19,567 nucleotides of DNA, taken from NCBI GenBank assembly GCA_934589835.1, contig CAKTOK010000027.1, positions 1-19,567 of the forward strand, read 5' to 3'. The DNA is from an uncultured Oscillospiraceae bacterium (GTDB lineage Bacteria; Bacillota; Clostridia; Oscillospirales; Oscillospiraceae). The stretch's first letter is position 1. Each line of letters starts with the position of its first letter. A program made the translations under genes and the position numbers. The notes below the pieces were generated by a model. That model was not told where the DNA came from and did not search any database. It was given only the letters and a program-made list of their open reading frames with translations. Below, one piece after another: positions 13,643 through 19,567 of this stretch.

Positions 13643-14755
13643 TCACGCCGCCTTGTCTGCCGCAGGCAGAGAGTTGGCCATCAGCGCGTCATACTGTGCC
13701 TGCGTCAGGTCGCAGTGATAGAACATCCGGAAGTAGCTGCTGACCTCGGTGTACAGATCATAGTCCGCCGCCTCGGGATACAGGACCTTGGTCATCCACA
13801 TCATGCCCAGCAGCCGCTGGACACTGGGCGGGAAGCCCATCCAGTTATAGGGGCCCATGGGGACCTCATAGTAAGCGCCGCGCCGAATGGCGGTGATGGT
13901 CTGCCAGTTCTCATTGCTGCCCACAGCGGCATAGATACTGCCCGGCGCGAACAGGATGACATCGGGATTCCAGTTGAGGAGCTGCTCCATATCCACCTCG
14001 TTGCCGGTGCCCTTGCTGGAGGGCTCCTCCACCACGGCCAGATTGTTGCTCAGAAGATCGATGACCTCGGCGTGATAGGAGCCCTGAGCGATGACGTTAA
14101 GCCCCTCGTCACCTGTGATGTAAAGTAGATTTACTTTCTCCATGCTGTCGGCGATGGCCAGCGCGCGGTCATAGGTGCTGCGGCAGTAGTCCGCCAGCGC
14201 CTTGGCCTCGTCAGGCATGGCCAGCAGGTCGCCCAGCATGGTGTACGTCTCGTCCATGGATTTCAGATAGGCGTCGATGTGGACGAAGGGGATGCCGGTC
14301 TGCTCCTGCAGGGCGTCCATGTCCTCCACAATGCTGCCCTTCGGCTCGCCCACGTCAATGACTACGTCAGGCGCGGCGGCCAGCAGCGCCTCCAGATTCA
14401 TCTCACCTTTTCCGCCGTAAAGCTGGCCTAAAATCGGTAATTCGTAATATTTTTTATCTAAAAACACCGACGCACTTTCGTCCCATGCATTGGCGATGCC
14501 CACCAGCTTATCGGGGGCCAGCGCAAATACGACGATCTGGGCCAGCGGGCCGGAAATGGCAATTTTTTCCACATCCACAGGTACCGTGACCTGACGGCCG
14601 CAGGAGTCCGTAAACACACGGGTGGCGTCCTCCTGCCGGGCGTCCTCAGCGCCGCTGGGGTCGGCATCCGCAGGCTTGGCACCGCAGGCAAACAGCGTCA
14701 GCGACATCACCAGCGCCAGCAGCAGCGCCATCCATCTTTTTCCATTCATTGACAT
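13643..14755 (-). CDS. ABC transporter substrate-binding lipoprotein (type II, PF01497-like)
   Basis: Extracellular lipid-anchored receptor of a BtuF/FepB/MolA-type importer. The 370-residue precursor has a signal peptide with lipobox L21-F-A-C24, a short acidic linker, then two lobes: lobe 1 from DSCGRQVTVPVDVEKIAISG, with the DVVIDVGEPKGSIVEDMDAL segment, and lobe 2 with VNLLYITGDEGLNVIAQGSYHAEVIDLL and the conserved-looking GPYNWMGFPPSVQR near the end. The ATG at 14755 is 4-5 bases after AGGAGG and overlaps the methyltransferase end by 10 bp. The ligand is not decidable from sequence: metal oxyanion, iron or cobalt chelate, or a modified cofactor. Confidence 0.9.
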   Translation of the reverse strand: MSMNGKRWMALLLALVMSLTLFACGAKPADADPSGAEDARQEDATRVFTDSCGRQVTVPVDVEKIAISGPLAQIVVFALAPDKLVGIANAWDESASVFLDKKYYELPILGQLYGGKGEMNLEALLAAAPDVVIDVGEPKGSIVEDMDALQEQTGIPFVHIDAYLKSMDETYTMLGDLLAMPDEAKALADYCRSTYDRALAIADSMEKVNLLYITGDEGLNVIAQGSYHAEVIDLLSNNLAVVEEPSSKGTGNEVDMEQLLNWNPDVILFAPGSIYAAVGSNENWQTITAIRRGAYYEVPMGPYNWMGFPPSVQRLLGMMWMTKVLYPEAADYDLYTEVSSYFRMFYHCDLTQAQYDALMANSLPAADKAA

Positions 14756-15564
14756 TTTTCCTCCTGTTTTTCGTTCTGGTCATTTCCGGTTTTCTTCCGG
14801 TTTTCTTCCGGTTTTACTTCCTGATTCACTTCATGATGAAGAAGATCAGGAATTTGCAGCGCATCCAAGGCCAGCAGACCCAACCGCCGGAGGCTGGGGA
14901 GCCGCCATGGGAACTGCGGATCGTCGGTCCGTTCCAGCCTTTCCCGCAAAAAATCGTCGGTGATGAGAGCGGCATCGTCTCCCCGCCGATACAGGGCAAA
15001 AAAGCGGCGGGCATCCTCCCAGCTGCGGAAGGGCTGGTCAAAGCGGAAGGCCGTCCGCTTCAGGTCGTAGGGGATACCCAACTCCTCCAGACGGCGGCAG
15101 GCGGCCTCCAGACCGTGGGTCCCGCCCAGCGGCTGCTTTGTCACGGTGAAGCGGTGGTCGGTATGGTCCCGCTTGACCACCAGGACCCTGCCGCGGCACT
15201 GCGCGCTGGCCGCTGTCAGTATCTCGTCCATGCTGCCGAAAAAGCAGAATACCATGGCGTCATAGGGCTGGGGCGGCGTATGGGTCAGGACATCGGTGCA
15301 GCAGGGGTACACGTTCTCGATCTGCCGGCGAGACAGCTCCCGCTCCAGCACTGCCAGCGCCCGACGATCCCGCTCCGCCGCCGTGACGGAACGGACGTAA
15401 GGCGACAGGGCCAGCGAAAGGAAGCCCAGCCCGCAGCCGGCGTCGCAGATACGGTCCTCCGGCTTCAGGTACGGGGCCAGCTCCGCCGCCAGCAGGCGGT
15501 AAAAGTCCGTCTGCCGCGACGCATCGGCCATCCAGCCGATGCCGTCAGCGGTCCAGTGGTACAT
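14746..15564 (-). CDS. Class I SAM-dependent methyltransferase embedded in the ABC operon
   Basis: A 272-residue cytosolic protein with a Rossmann-type SAM-binding fold: motif I D41-A-G-C-G-L-G47, an acidic residue at the end of strand 2 (AAERD), and a later strand PYDAMVFCFFGSMDE. The family and acceptor are not recognised. The C-terminal part is highly charged (EVNQEVKPEENRKKTGNDQ), generated by an 11-bp tandem repeat. The ATG at 15564 has GGAGGTGG upstream and overlaps the ATPase end by 20 bp; longer in-frame sequence upstream is ATPase coding DNA. Its position between transporter subunits suggests it acts on, or in response to, the imported compound; that is inference. Confidence 0.85.
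   Translation of the reverse strand: MYHWTADGIGWMADASRQTDFYRLLAAELAPYLKPEDRICDAGCGLGFLSLALSPYVRSVTAAERDRRALAVLERELSRRQIENVYPCCTDVLTHTPPQPYDAMVFCFFGSMDEILTAASAQCRGRVLVVKRDHTDHRFTVTKQPLGGTHGLEAACRRLEELGIPYDLKRTAFRFDQPFRSWEDARRFFALYRRGDDAALITDDFLRERLERTDDPQFPWRLPSLRRLGLLALDALQIPDLLHHEVNQEVKPEENRKKTGNDQNEKQEEKCQ
14784..14816 (-). repeat. 11-bp tandem repeat, 3 copies, in the methyltransferase tail
   Basis: Plus-strand unit TTCCGGTTTTC at 14784-14794, 14795-14805 and 14806-14816 (last base A in the third). The period is not a multiple of three, so each copy is read in a different frame, and gain or loss of one copy would shift the C-terminus of the methyltransferase just before the SBP start. Confidence 0.9.
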
Positions 15565-16339
15565 GGTCTCCACCTCCTCTGGGGAGAATGGCGGGGCCGT
15601 GCTCCGTTTGCAGCAGCACCGTGTCCACGCCGTAAAGCGTCCGCAGCAGTTCTGGCGTGAGGACGTCATTTGTTGCACCAAAGGCGGCAACCTCACCGCC
15701 GGAAAGGGCCAGCACACGGTCGGCAAAGCGCAGCGCGTGCTGGGGATCGTGGGTGGAGAGGATGACGGTATAGCCCCGCCGCGCCAGCTCCCGCACACAC
15801 CGCAGGAGCCGAAGCTGGTTGCCGTAGTCCAGCGAGGACGTGGGCTCGTCCATCACCAGAATGTCCGCCTGCTGACACAGGGCGCGGGCGATCAGCACCA
15901 GCTGCTGCTCGCCGCCGGACAGCTCCGTGAAGCTGCGGGCGGCCAGATGGTCCACACCCATACGGGACAGGGCATCCAGCGCCTGCCGCTCCTGCCGGGC
16001 GGAGGGAGAGCGGAATGGGGAGAGCTGGCGGGTCAGGCCCATCAGTGCGGCATCCAGCACGGAATAGCCGAAGGTGGGCCGGTGGATCTGGGGAATGTAG
16101 GCGATATGGGCGGCCAGCGTGCGCCGGTCCAGCTGACGGACTTCCCTGCCGTCCAGCAAAATCCGGCCGGTGTAGTCCGGCAGGCCCCCCAGCATACAGC
16201 GGAAGAGGGTGCTCTTTCCTGCGCCGTTGGGGCCAAGGACGGACAGCAGCTGGCCCTCCGCCGCCGTGAAGGACACGGCCCGCAGGGCGGTGTGGCCGCC
16301 GCGATAGGTATAGGACAGGTCGTTGATCTCCAGCTTCAC
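15545..16339 (-). CDS. ABC transporter ATP-binding protein (FecE/BtuD type)
   Basis: Cytoplasmic ATPase of the type II importer. The 264 residues show Walker A GPNGAGKST (36-44), the Q-loop PQIHRPTFGYSV, signature LSGGEQQ (139-145), Walker B ILVMDE (159-164), the D-loop SSLD and the H-loop H196 (STHD). The GTG start at 16339 overlaps the permease stop (GTGA) with AAAGGAGG upstream, so the permease and ATPase are tightly coupled. The motif set is intact and the protein should be active. Confidence 0.95.
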   Translation of the reverse strand: MKLEINDLSYTYRGGHTALRAVSFTAAEGQLLSVLGPNGAGKSTLFRCMLGGLPDYTGRILLDGREVRQLDRRTLAAHIAYIPQIHRPTFGYSVLDAALMGLTRQLSPFRSPSARQERQALDALSRMGVDHLAARSFTELSGGEQQLVLIARALCQQADILVMDEPTSSLDYGNQLRLLRCVRELARRGYTVILSTHDPQHALRFADRVLALSGGEVAAFGATNDVLTPELLRTLYGVDTVLLQTEHGPAILPRGGGDHVPLDR

Positions 16340-17352
16340 GGACGGTCGCCTCCTTTCACCATCAGGTAGAGAAAGAAGGGCGCGCCCACAAAGGCGGTGA
16401 GGATGCCGATGGGGATCTCCACCGCCGTCAGGCAGCGGGCAAGATTGTCCACCAGCAGCAGAAACGCCGCGCCGAACACCATGGACATGGGCAGAAGATA
16501 CCGGCAGTCGCTGCCCACGATGCGGCGGCTCAGGTGAGGAATGACCAGGCCCACCCAGCCGATCATGCCGGAGACAGAGACGCTGGCGGCGGTGAGCACC
16601 GTGGCGCAGAGGATCACCGCCAGACGCAGACGGTCCGTGTTGACCCCCATGGAACGGGCCTCGTCTGCCGACAGGGTCAGCAGGTTCATCCGCCAGCGCA
16701 GCAGAAGCAGCGGCACAAGGCCCACCGCGATACAGACGGCGGCAAAGCTCACCGTATGCATTCTGGTGCCGGACAGGCTGCCCATGAGCCAGTAGGTGAT
16801 CTGAGGCAGCTGGTTGGTGGGGTCGGCCACCAGCTTTATGTAGGATGTGGCGGCGGAGAACAGCGAGCCCACCATGATGCCGGCCAGCAGGATGCTCACC
16901 ACCCGATTTCCCCGGGTATGGCTGCCGATGAGATAGACCAGCACCACCGTCAGCAAACTGGCGGCAAAGGCAAAAACAGTGATCATCACGCTGCCCTGCC
17001 CCAGCAGGATGGCCAGCGCAGCGCCGAAGCAGGCGCCGGAGGAGGCGCCCAAAATATCCGGCGCGGCCATGGGGTTCTGGAACACCGTCTGGTACCCCGT
17101 GCCGGCGGCGGAGAGCGCGCAGCCCACCAGACAGGCCAGCAGGATGCGGGGCATCCGGACATTCCACACGGCGATGGCCATGGTGTCCGTCCACGTCTGA
17201 GACAGCGGAAGCAGGCGGGACAGCAGGATGCGGACCAGCTGCCCCAGCGGCACGTCGTACCGGCCCCAGAGGAAGGACAGGAGGAACAGAAGCAGCAGCG
17301 CCAGCGCCATCAGGCACACGCGGCGCAGCGGCCTTTGCCGGTGCTTCTCCAA
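16336..17352 (-). CDS. FecCD-family ABC transporter permease
   Basis: Membrane subunit of the importer, 338 residues with about ten helices, typical of BtuC/FhuB/MolB-type homodimeric permeases. Family segments include VRMPRILLACLVGCALSAAG, YQTVFQNPMAAPDILGASSG, GWVGLVIPHLSRRIVG and the final EIPIGILTAFVGAPFFLYLM. The start is taken as TTG at 17352, 7 bases after GGAGG; an earlier in-frame region falls over the promoter. First gene of the operon. Confidence 0.93.
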   Translation of the reverse strand: MEKHRQRPLRRVCLMALALLLLFLLSFLWGRYDVPLGQLVRILLSRLLPLSQTWTDTMAIAVWNVRMPRILLACLVGCALSAAGTGYQTVFQNPMAAPDILGASSGACFGAALAILLGQGSVMITVFAFAASLLTVVLVYLIGSHTRGNRVVSILLAGIMVGSLFSAATSYIKLVADPTNQLPQITYWLMGSLSGTRMHTVSFAAVCIAVGLVPLLLLRWRMNLLTLSADEARSMGVNTDRLRLAVILCATVLTAASVSVSGMIGWVGLVIPHLSRRIVGSDCRYLLPMSMVFGAAFLLLVDNLARCLTAVEIPIGILTAFVGAPFFLYLMVKGGDRP

Positions 17353-17386
17353 GCAGACCCCTCCCCTCCTGAAAAATTCGTCTCCT

Positions 17387-17416
17387 ATTTTACAGGATAA
17401 CGAGGCGGAAATGCAA
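17387..17416 (-). promoter_or_regulatory. Candidate promoter of the FecCD-ABC-methyltransferase-SBP-xdhC-NTPase operon
   Basis: On the minus strand TTGCAT (17411-17416), 18-bp spacer, TAAAAT (17387-17392). Predicted start near 17380, leaving a leader of under 30 bases, too short for a riboswitch. Control, if any, should be by a DNA-binding repressor. No clear palindromic operator is evident. Confidence 0.55.
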
Positions 17417-17460
17417 GACGTCATGTGCGATATTGTCGGAAGTGATGCGGCAATACGGTT

Positions 17461-18081
17461 TTATTTGCCCAGCCACTGGCGCAGGCGCTCCCACAGCTCC
17501 AGCGAGCGGAAGCGCAGCACATAGCCGCCGTCCGCACCGGTCATGAGGGACAGGTCGTCCGCCGTCATGCCGCCCTCCGCCGCCGTCTGTGGCAGGTCCG
17601 ACGCGGCGGCGGTACACAGCGGCGGGTACACCACGCACCACCAGTTGCGGCCCTCGCCCGCCCCGATGACCACCCGGAGGGCCAGATACTCGCCGGAGGG
17701 CAGGGCGAAGCCGTCGTAGGTCTTCAGCGGAAACTCCGTTTCCTCCAGCGAGACGGAGACAGCATAGCCGCTGCCCTGTGCTGCCAGCTCCTGCGCGGCG
17801 GCGTCTCCGATGGCGGGCAGGCTTTCCCGTAGGCGGGCGCGGGCCTCGGTCATGTCGGCAGATTGCCGCAGGATCTCCTCGGCACGGCATAGCACCGCGT
17901 CCCGCACACACAGCTTCAGGGTCTGATCGGCGGCGCTGTCGGAGTTGGCGATGACATGGAGGCGGATCACCTTCTCCTGCAAGTCGTCCTGCCGGTGGAG
18001 GGACCACGCACCCCAGAGCAGCGTGACCGCCAGCGCCAGAAGCAGTGCCAGCTCCAACGGGTAAAATGAGGTCTTACGCAT
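17461..18081 (-). CDS. spoIIR: Stage II sporulation protein R
   Basis: Forespore-made, secreted signalling protein that triggers SpoIIGA to process pro-sigma-E in the mother cell. The 206-residue protein has an N-terminal membrane/signal segment (about residues 9-25) and the SpoIIR core blocks VIRLHVIANSDSAADQTLKL, CVRDAVL, FPLKTYDGFALPSGEYLALRVVIGAGEGRNWWCVVYPPLC. The ATG at 18081 is immediately after the T-run of a hairpin; its only ribosome binding site, AGGA, about 10 bases upstream, is in and beside the 3' arm of that hairpin. In Bacillus the gene is sigma-F dependent, and a matching promoter is proposed at 18111-18140. Confidence 0.96.
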   Translation of the reverse strand: MRKTSFYPLELALLLALAVTLLWGAWSLHRQDDLQEKVIRLHVIANSDSAADQTLKLCVRDAVLCRAEEILRQSADMTEARARLRESLPAIGDAAAQELAAQGSGYAVSVSLEETEFPLKTYDGFALPSGEYLALRVVIGAGEGRNWWCVVYPPLCTAAASDLPQTAAEGGMTADDLSLMTGADGGYVLRFRSLELWERLRQWLGK

Positions 18082-18129
18082 AAAAACACCGTCCTATGTA
18101 GGTTTTCCTGCATTTTGGACGGTGTTTTT
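18082..18129 (-). terminator. Terminator-like hairpin between ispE and spoIIR, overlapping the spoIIR ribosome binding site
   Basis: Perfect 13-bp arms (18082-18094 and 18117-18129) enclose a 22-base loop with a smaller inner stem. In the minus direction an 8-bp GC-rich stem is followed by five Ts and then directly by the spoIIR ATG. It should terminate ispE transcripts, or hide the spoIIR ribosome binding site in any read-through message. Confidence 0.8.
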
Positions 18130-18140
18130 GAATTTTATAC
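18111..18140 (-). promoter_or_regulatory. Candidate sigma-F promoter of spoIIR
   Basis: On the minus strand GTATA (18136-18140), 15-bp spacer, GTCCAAAATG (18111-18120). This compares with the Bacillus sigma-F consensus GYATA / GGNNANAHTR as I recall it: the -35 is exact and the -10 has one mismatch (T at position 2). Predicted start near 18104, inside the hairpin loop. An overlapping sigma-A-like set is also present (CTGACA 18156-18161, 16 bp, TATAAA 18134-18139). Confidence 0.55.
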
Positions 18141-18974
18141 AGGACGGGCCACAAATGTCAGCGGCCAGTGGCGGCGCAGCACGTCGGCGGCGGCGCGGGC
18201 GGCGTCCTCCCGTTGGAACAGGCCGAACACGGCGCTGCCGCTGCCGCTGAGCAGCGCGCCCAGCGCCCCCTGCGCCAGCAGGGCATCCCGTACGGTCCGC
18301 ACGGCGCTGTCCGGCGGCACGGCGCGCTCGAAGCTGTTGTACAGCGCGGCGGCCACGGCGCGGACATCGCCGCCCTCCAGCGCGGCGGTCAGGTCGGCGG
18401 GGCGGTGCGGCTCCGGCGGCAGCTCATCCAGACGGCGATACATGGCGGGGGTGGGAAAGCTCTCCGGCGGCTTGACAATGACGAACCAGCCGGTGGTCAG
18501 AGGCGGCAGGGGCGCGATGCGCTCCCCCCTGCCGGTGGCCAGCGCCGTGCCGCCCCGAATAAAGAAGGGGACGTCGCTGCCCAGTCGGGCGGCCATGCGC
18601 GCCAGCTCTGCATCCGACACCTCGGGTGCGTACAGAGTACGCATCGCCCGCAGTACCGCGGCGGCGTCGCTGCTGCCGCCGCCCAGCCCCGCCTGAGACG
18701 GGATGCGCTTGTCCAGCCGGAGGTGCAGGTTCGGTACGGGCAGGCCCGTTTCCGCAAAGAACTGTCGGGCGGCGCGAAGCACCAGATTGTCGCCGTCCGC
18801 CGGCAGGGCGGGGTCGGTACAGGTCATGGTCAGGCCCCGCCCCTCCTCCGTAAGGGTCAGGGTGTCGTACAGGCCCACGGTCTGCATGACAGTGGACACA
18901 TCGTGATAGCCGTCGGGGCGGCGAGGCCCTACGGACAGGGTGAGATTGATTTTGGCGGGGGTGTGCAGTTCCAT
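18135..18974 (-). CDS. ispE: 4-diphosphocytidyl-2-C-methyl-D-erythritol kinase
   Basis: GHMP-family kinase that phosphorylates CDP-ME with ATP in the MEP isoprenoid pathway, the same pathway as ispH at the other end of the window. The 279-residue protein has catalytic-region K8 (TPAKINLTL), the glycine-rich ATP loop PSQAGLGGGSSDAA (residues 92-105), D134 in GSDVPFF and the C-terminal GHMP motif LLSGSGSAVFGLF. The ATG at 18974 follows AGGAGGAG; an in-frame ATG 15 bases upstream lies in front of that ribosome binding site. ispE-spoIIR adjacency is common in Clostridia. Confidence 0.96.
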   Translation of the reverse strand: MELHTPAKINLTLSVGPRRPDGYHDVSTVMQTVGLYDTLTLTEEGRGLTMTCTDPALPADGDNLVLRAARQFFAETGLPVPNLHLRLDKRIPSQAGLGGGSSDAAAVLRAMRTLYAPEVSDAELARMAARLGSDVPFFIRGGTALATGRGERIAPLPPLTTGWFVIVKPPESFPTPAMYRRLDELPPEPHRPADLTAALEGGDVRAVAAALYNSFERAVPPDSAVRTVRDALLAQGALGALLSGSGSAVFGLFQREDAARAAADVLRRHWPLTFVARPV

Positions 18975-18987
18975 AGCTCCTCCTGAC

Positions 18988-19014
18988 AAAAAAGCGCCCG
19001 ATGGGCGCTTTTTT
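18988..19014 (-). terminator. Terminator between the DUF1015 gene and ispE
   Basis: A perfect stem with GAT loop (arms 18988-18999 and 19003-19014) and A/T runs on both sides, so it works in either direction. Its T-run ends only 13 bases before the ispE ATG, leaving no room for a promoter in between. Confidence 0.92.
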
Positions 19015-19027
19015 GCGATGTGCGGTG

Positions 19028-19567
19028 TTACTTGACGATCCTGCGGGCCTCGATGTAGTAGCGCTTGTCCTGCGCGTGGCCCATGGAGAAGGTCTTGCGG
19101 GGCAGCACGCCGTCGGCCATGACGGTCTTGAACAGCTGCTCCTTGCCCATGGCGGGCAGCAGGAAGCCCATGTTGCCGGGCTTGCCGCCCAGCTCGCGGG
19201 TCACCTCGTCGCCGTGGATGTAGTCCACCTCGCCGCCGTTGTCCTTCAGGTACTGGTCGATGACGCCCTGAAGCGTACCCACGGCCAGCTGGACCTTGGG
19301 ATCGGGGACGGTGATGAAGTGGCTCTCGCCGTTCCAGACAAACTCGATGGTGTGGCCGTCGCCCTTGCCCTCGTAGGCGTTGGGATAGGCGGCGCGGAAG
19401 GCGTCCATGAACTTCCGGTGGTCCACGCCGAACAGCACGCGGTGGATGGGCTCGAATTGCAGGGCGTCGTCGTGGTTGTTTACCACCTCTACCAGCGCGT
19501 AGCGGGCGGGCAGGGCCAGATACTCCTCGGGGGTCTTGCCCTTCTTCTGCTCCTCATAGCAGGCCTT
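19028..19567 (-). CDS. DUF1015 family protein (5' end beyond window)
   Basis: C-terminal 179 residues of a protein I assign to the DUF1015 family, a large conserved bacterial family of unknown function, often annotated 'HtpX/SerC-associated' or simply hypothetical. The frame is open to the window edge (KACYEEQKKGKTPEEYL); segments ARYALVEVVNNHDDALQFEPIHRVLF and the C-terminal LLPAMGKEQLFKTVMADGVLPRKTFSMGHA match the family as I recall it. A GTG at 19486 is internal and not the start. The stop at 19028 is followed by a strong terminator. Confidence 0.82.
   Translation of the reverse strand, partial: KACYEEQKKGKTPEEYLALPARYALVEVVNNHDDALQFEPIHRVLFGVDHRKFMDAFRAAYPNAYEGKGDGHTIEFVWNGESHFITVPDPKVQLAVGTLQGVIDQYLKDNGGEVDYIHGDEVTRELGGKPGNMGFLLPAMGKEQLFKTVMADGVLPRKTFSMGHAQDKRYYIEARRIVK

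Noticed and set aside
14784..14816. CRISPR-like array
   Set aside because: Contiguous 11-bp tandem repeat with no spacers, inside a coding region.
15565..15798. N-terminal extension of the methyltransferase
   Set aside because: This part is ATPase coding sequence in another frame; a proper ribosome binding site and domain start lie at 15564.
16340..17317. N-terminal extension of the ATPase frame
   Set aside because: Out-of-frame reading of the permease; the Walker A domain starts properly at the GTG at 16339.
16534..17400. 288-codon plus-strand open frame opposite the FecCD permease
   Set aside because: Composition typical of an antisense shadow (Gln, His, Gly rich) and no ribosome binding site.
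17353..17460. Riboswitch (cobalamin, molybdenum cofactor) ahead of the ABC operon
   Set aside because: The predicted leader is under 30 bases and the intergenic region is only 108 bp, with no stable fold or conserved box seen.
19028..19486. GTG at 19486 as the start of the last gene
   Set aside because: The frame is open to the window edge with family-like sequence upstream, and there is no ribosome binding site at the GTG.

Overview
This window reads as chromosomal DNA of a GC-rich, endospore-forming member of the Clostridia, most like the Oscillospiraceae (Flavonifractor/Oscillibacter-type gut bacteria). The evidence is spoIIR, ytfI-ytfJ (GerW family) and a D,D-carboxypeptidase of the DacF type, together with scpAB, the MEP-pathway genes ispE and ispH, AGGAGG-type ribosome binding sites and strong GC bias in third codon positions. 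The family-level placement is inference from gene content. There are no rRNA or tRNA genes, insertion sequences, CRISPR arrays or phage genes.

Layout. (1) 1-9109, all on the minus strand: one tightly packed run, read from a strong promoter at 9081-9109, in the order site-2 protease (M50) - scpA - scpB - ytfI (DUF2953) - ytfJ - dacF-like D,D-carboxypeptidase - RsuA/RluB pseudouridine synthase - RpiR regulator - BaiN/HI0933 flavoprotein - cmk - plsC - ispH (cut by the window edge). Genes overlap or lie within about 20 bp, except a 65-bp gap before dacF. (2) 9110-9850, plus strand: a 61-residue membrane protein with its own terminator, and a 65-residue ferredoxin-thioredoxin-reductase-like iron-sulfur protein with a clear promoter. 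(3) 9823-10937, minus strand: a rhomboid protease and a divergent LspA signal peptidase. (4) 10888-12086, plus strand: a membrane-anchored endonuclease/exonuclease/phosphatase-fold protein; its promoter overlaps that of the rhomboid operon. (5) 12045-17416, minus strand: FecCD permease - ABC ATPase - SAM methyltransferase - substrate-binding lipoprotein - XdhC/CoxI - P-loop NTPase. (6) 17461-19567, minus strand: spoIIR, ispE and the 3' end of a DUF1015 gene.

How the genes work together. Region 1 combines chromosome segregation (ScpAB), sporulation and envelope functions, RNA modification and housekeeping metabolism (pyrimidine salvage, phosphatidic acid and isoprenoid synthesis). Region 5 is the most system-like accessory block. 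It joins a type II (BtuCD/FecCD-like) metal or metal-chelate importer with an embedded methyltransferase to two proteins typical of molybdenum-hydroxylase maturation, so a molybdate/tungstate supply module is a testable hypothesis. The most interesting regulatory structure is at 18082-18140: a terminator-like hairpin whose 3' arm contains the spoIIR ribosome binding site, and whose 5' arm is overlapped by a good match to a sigma-F promoter that would start transcription inside the loop. No gene-free stretch exceeds 300 bases; the longest, 9034-9281, holds promoters and small repeats.
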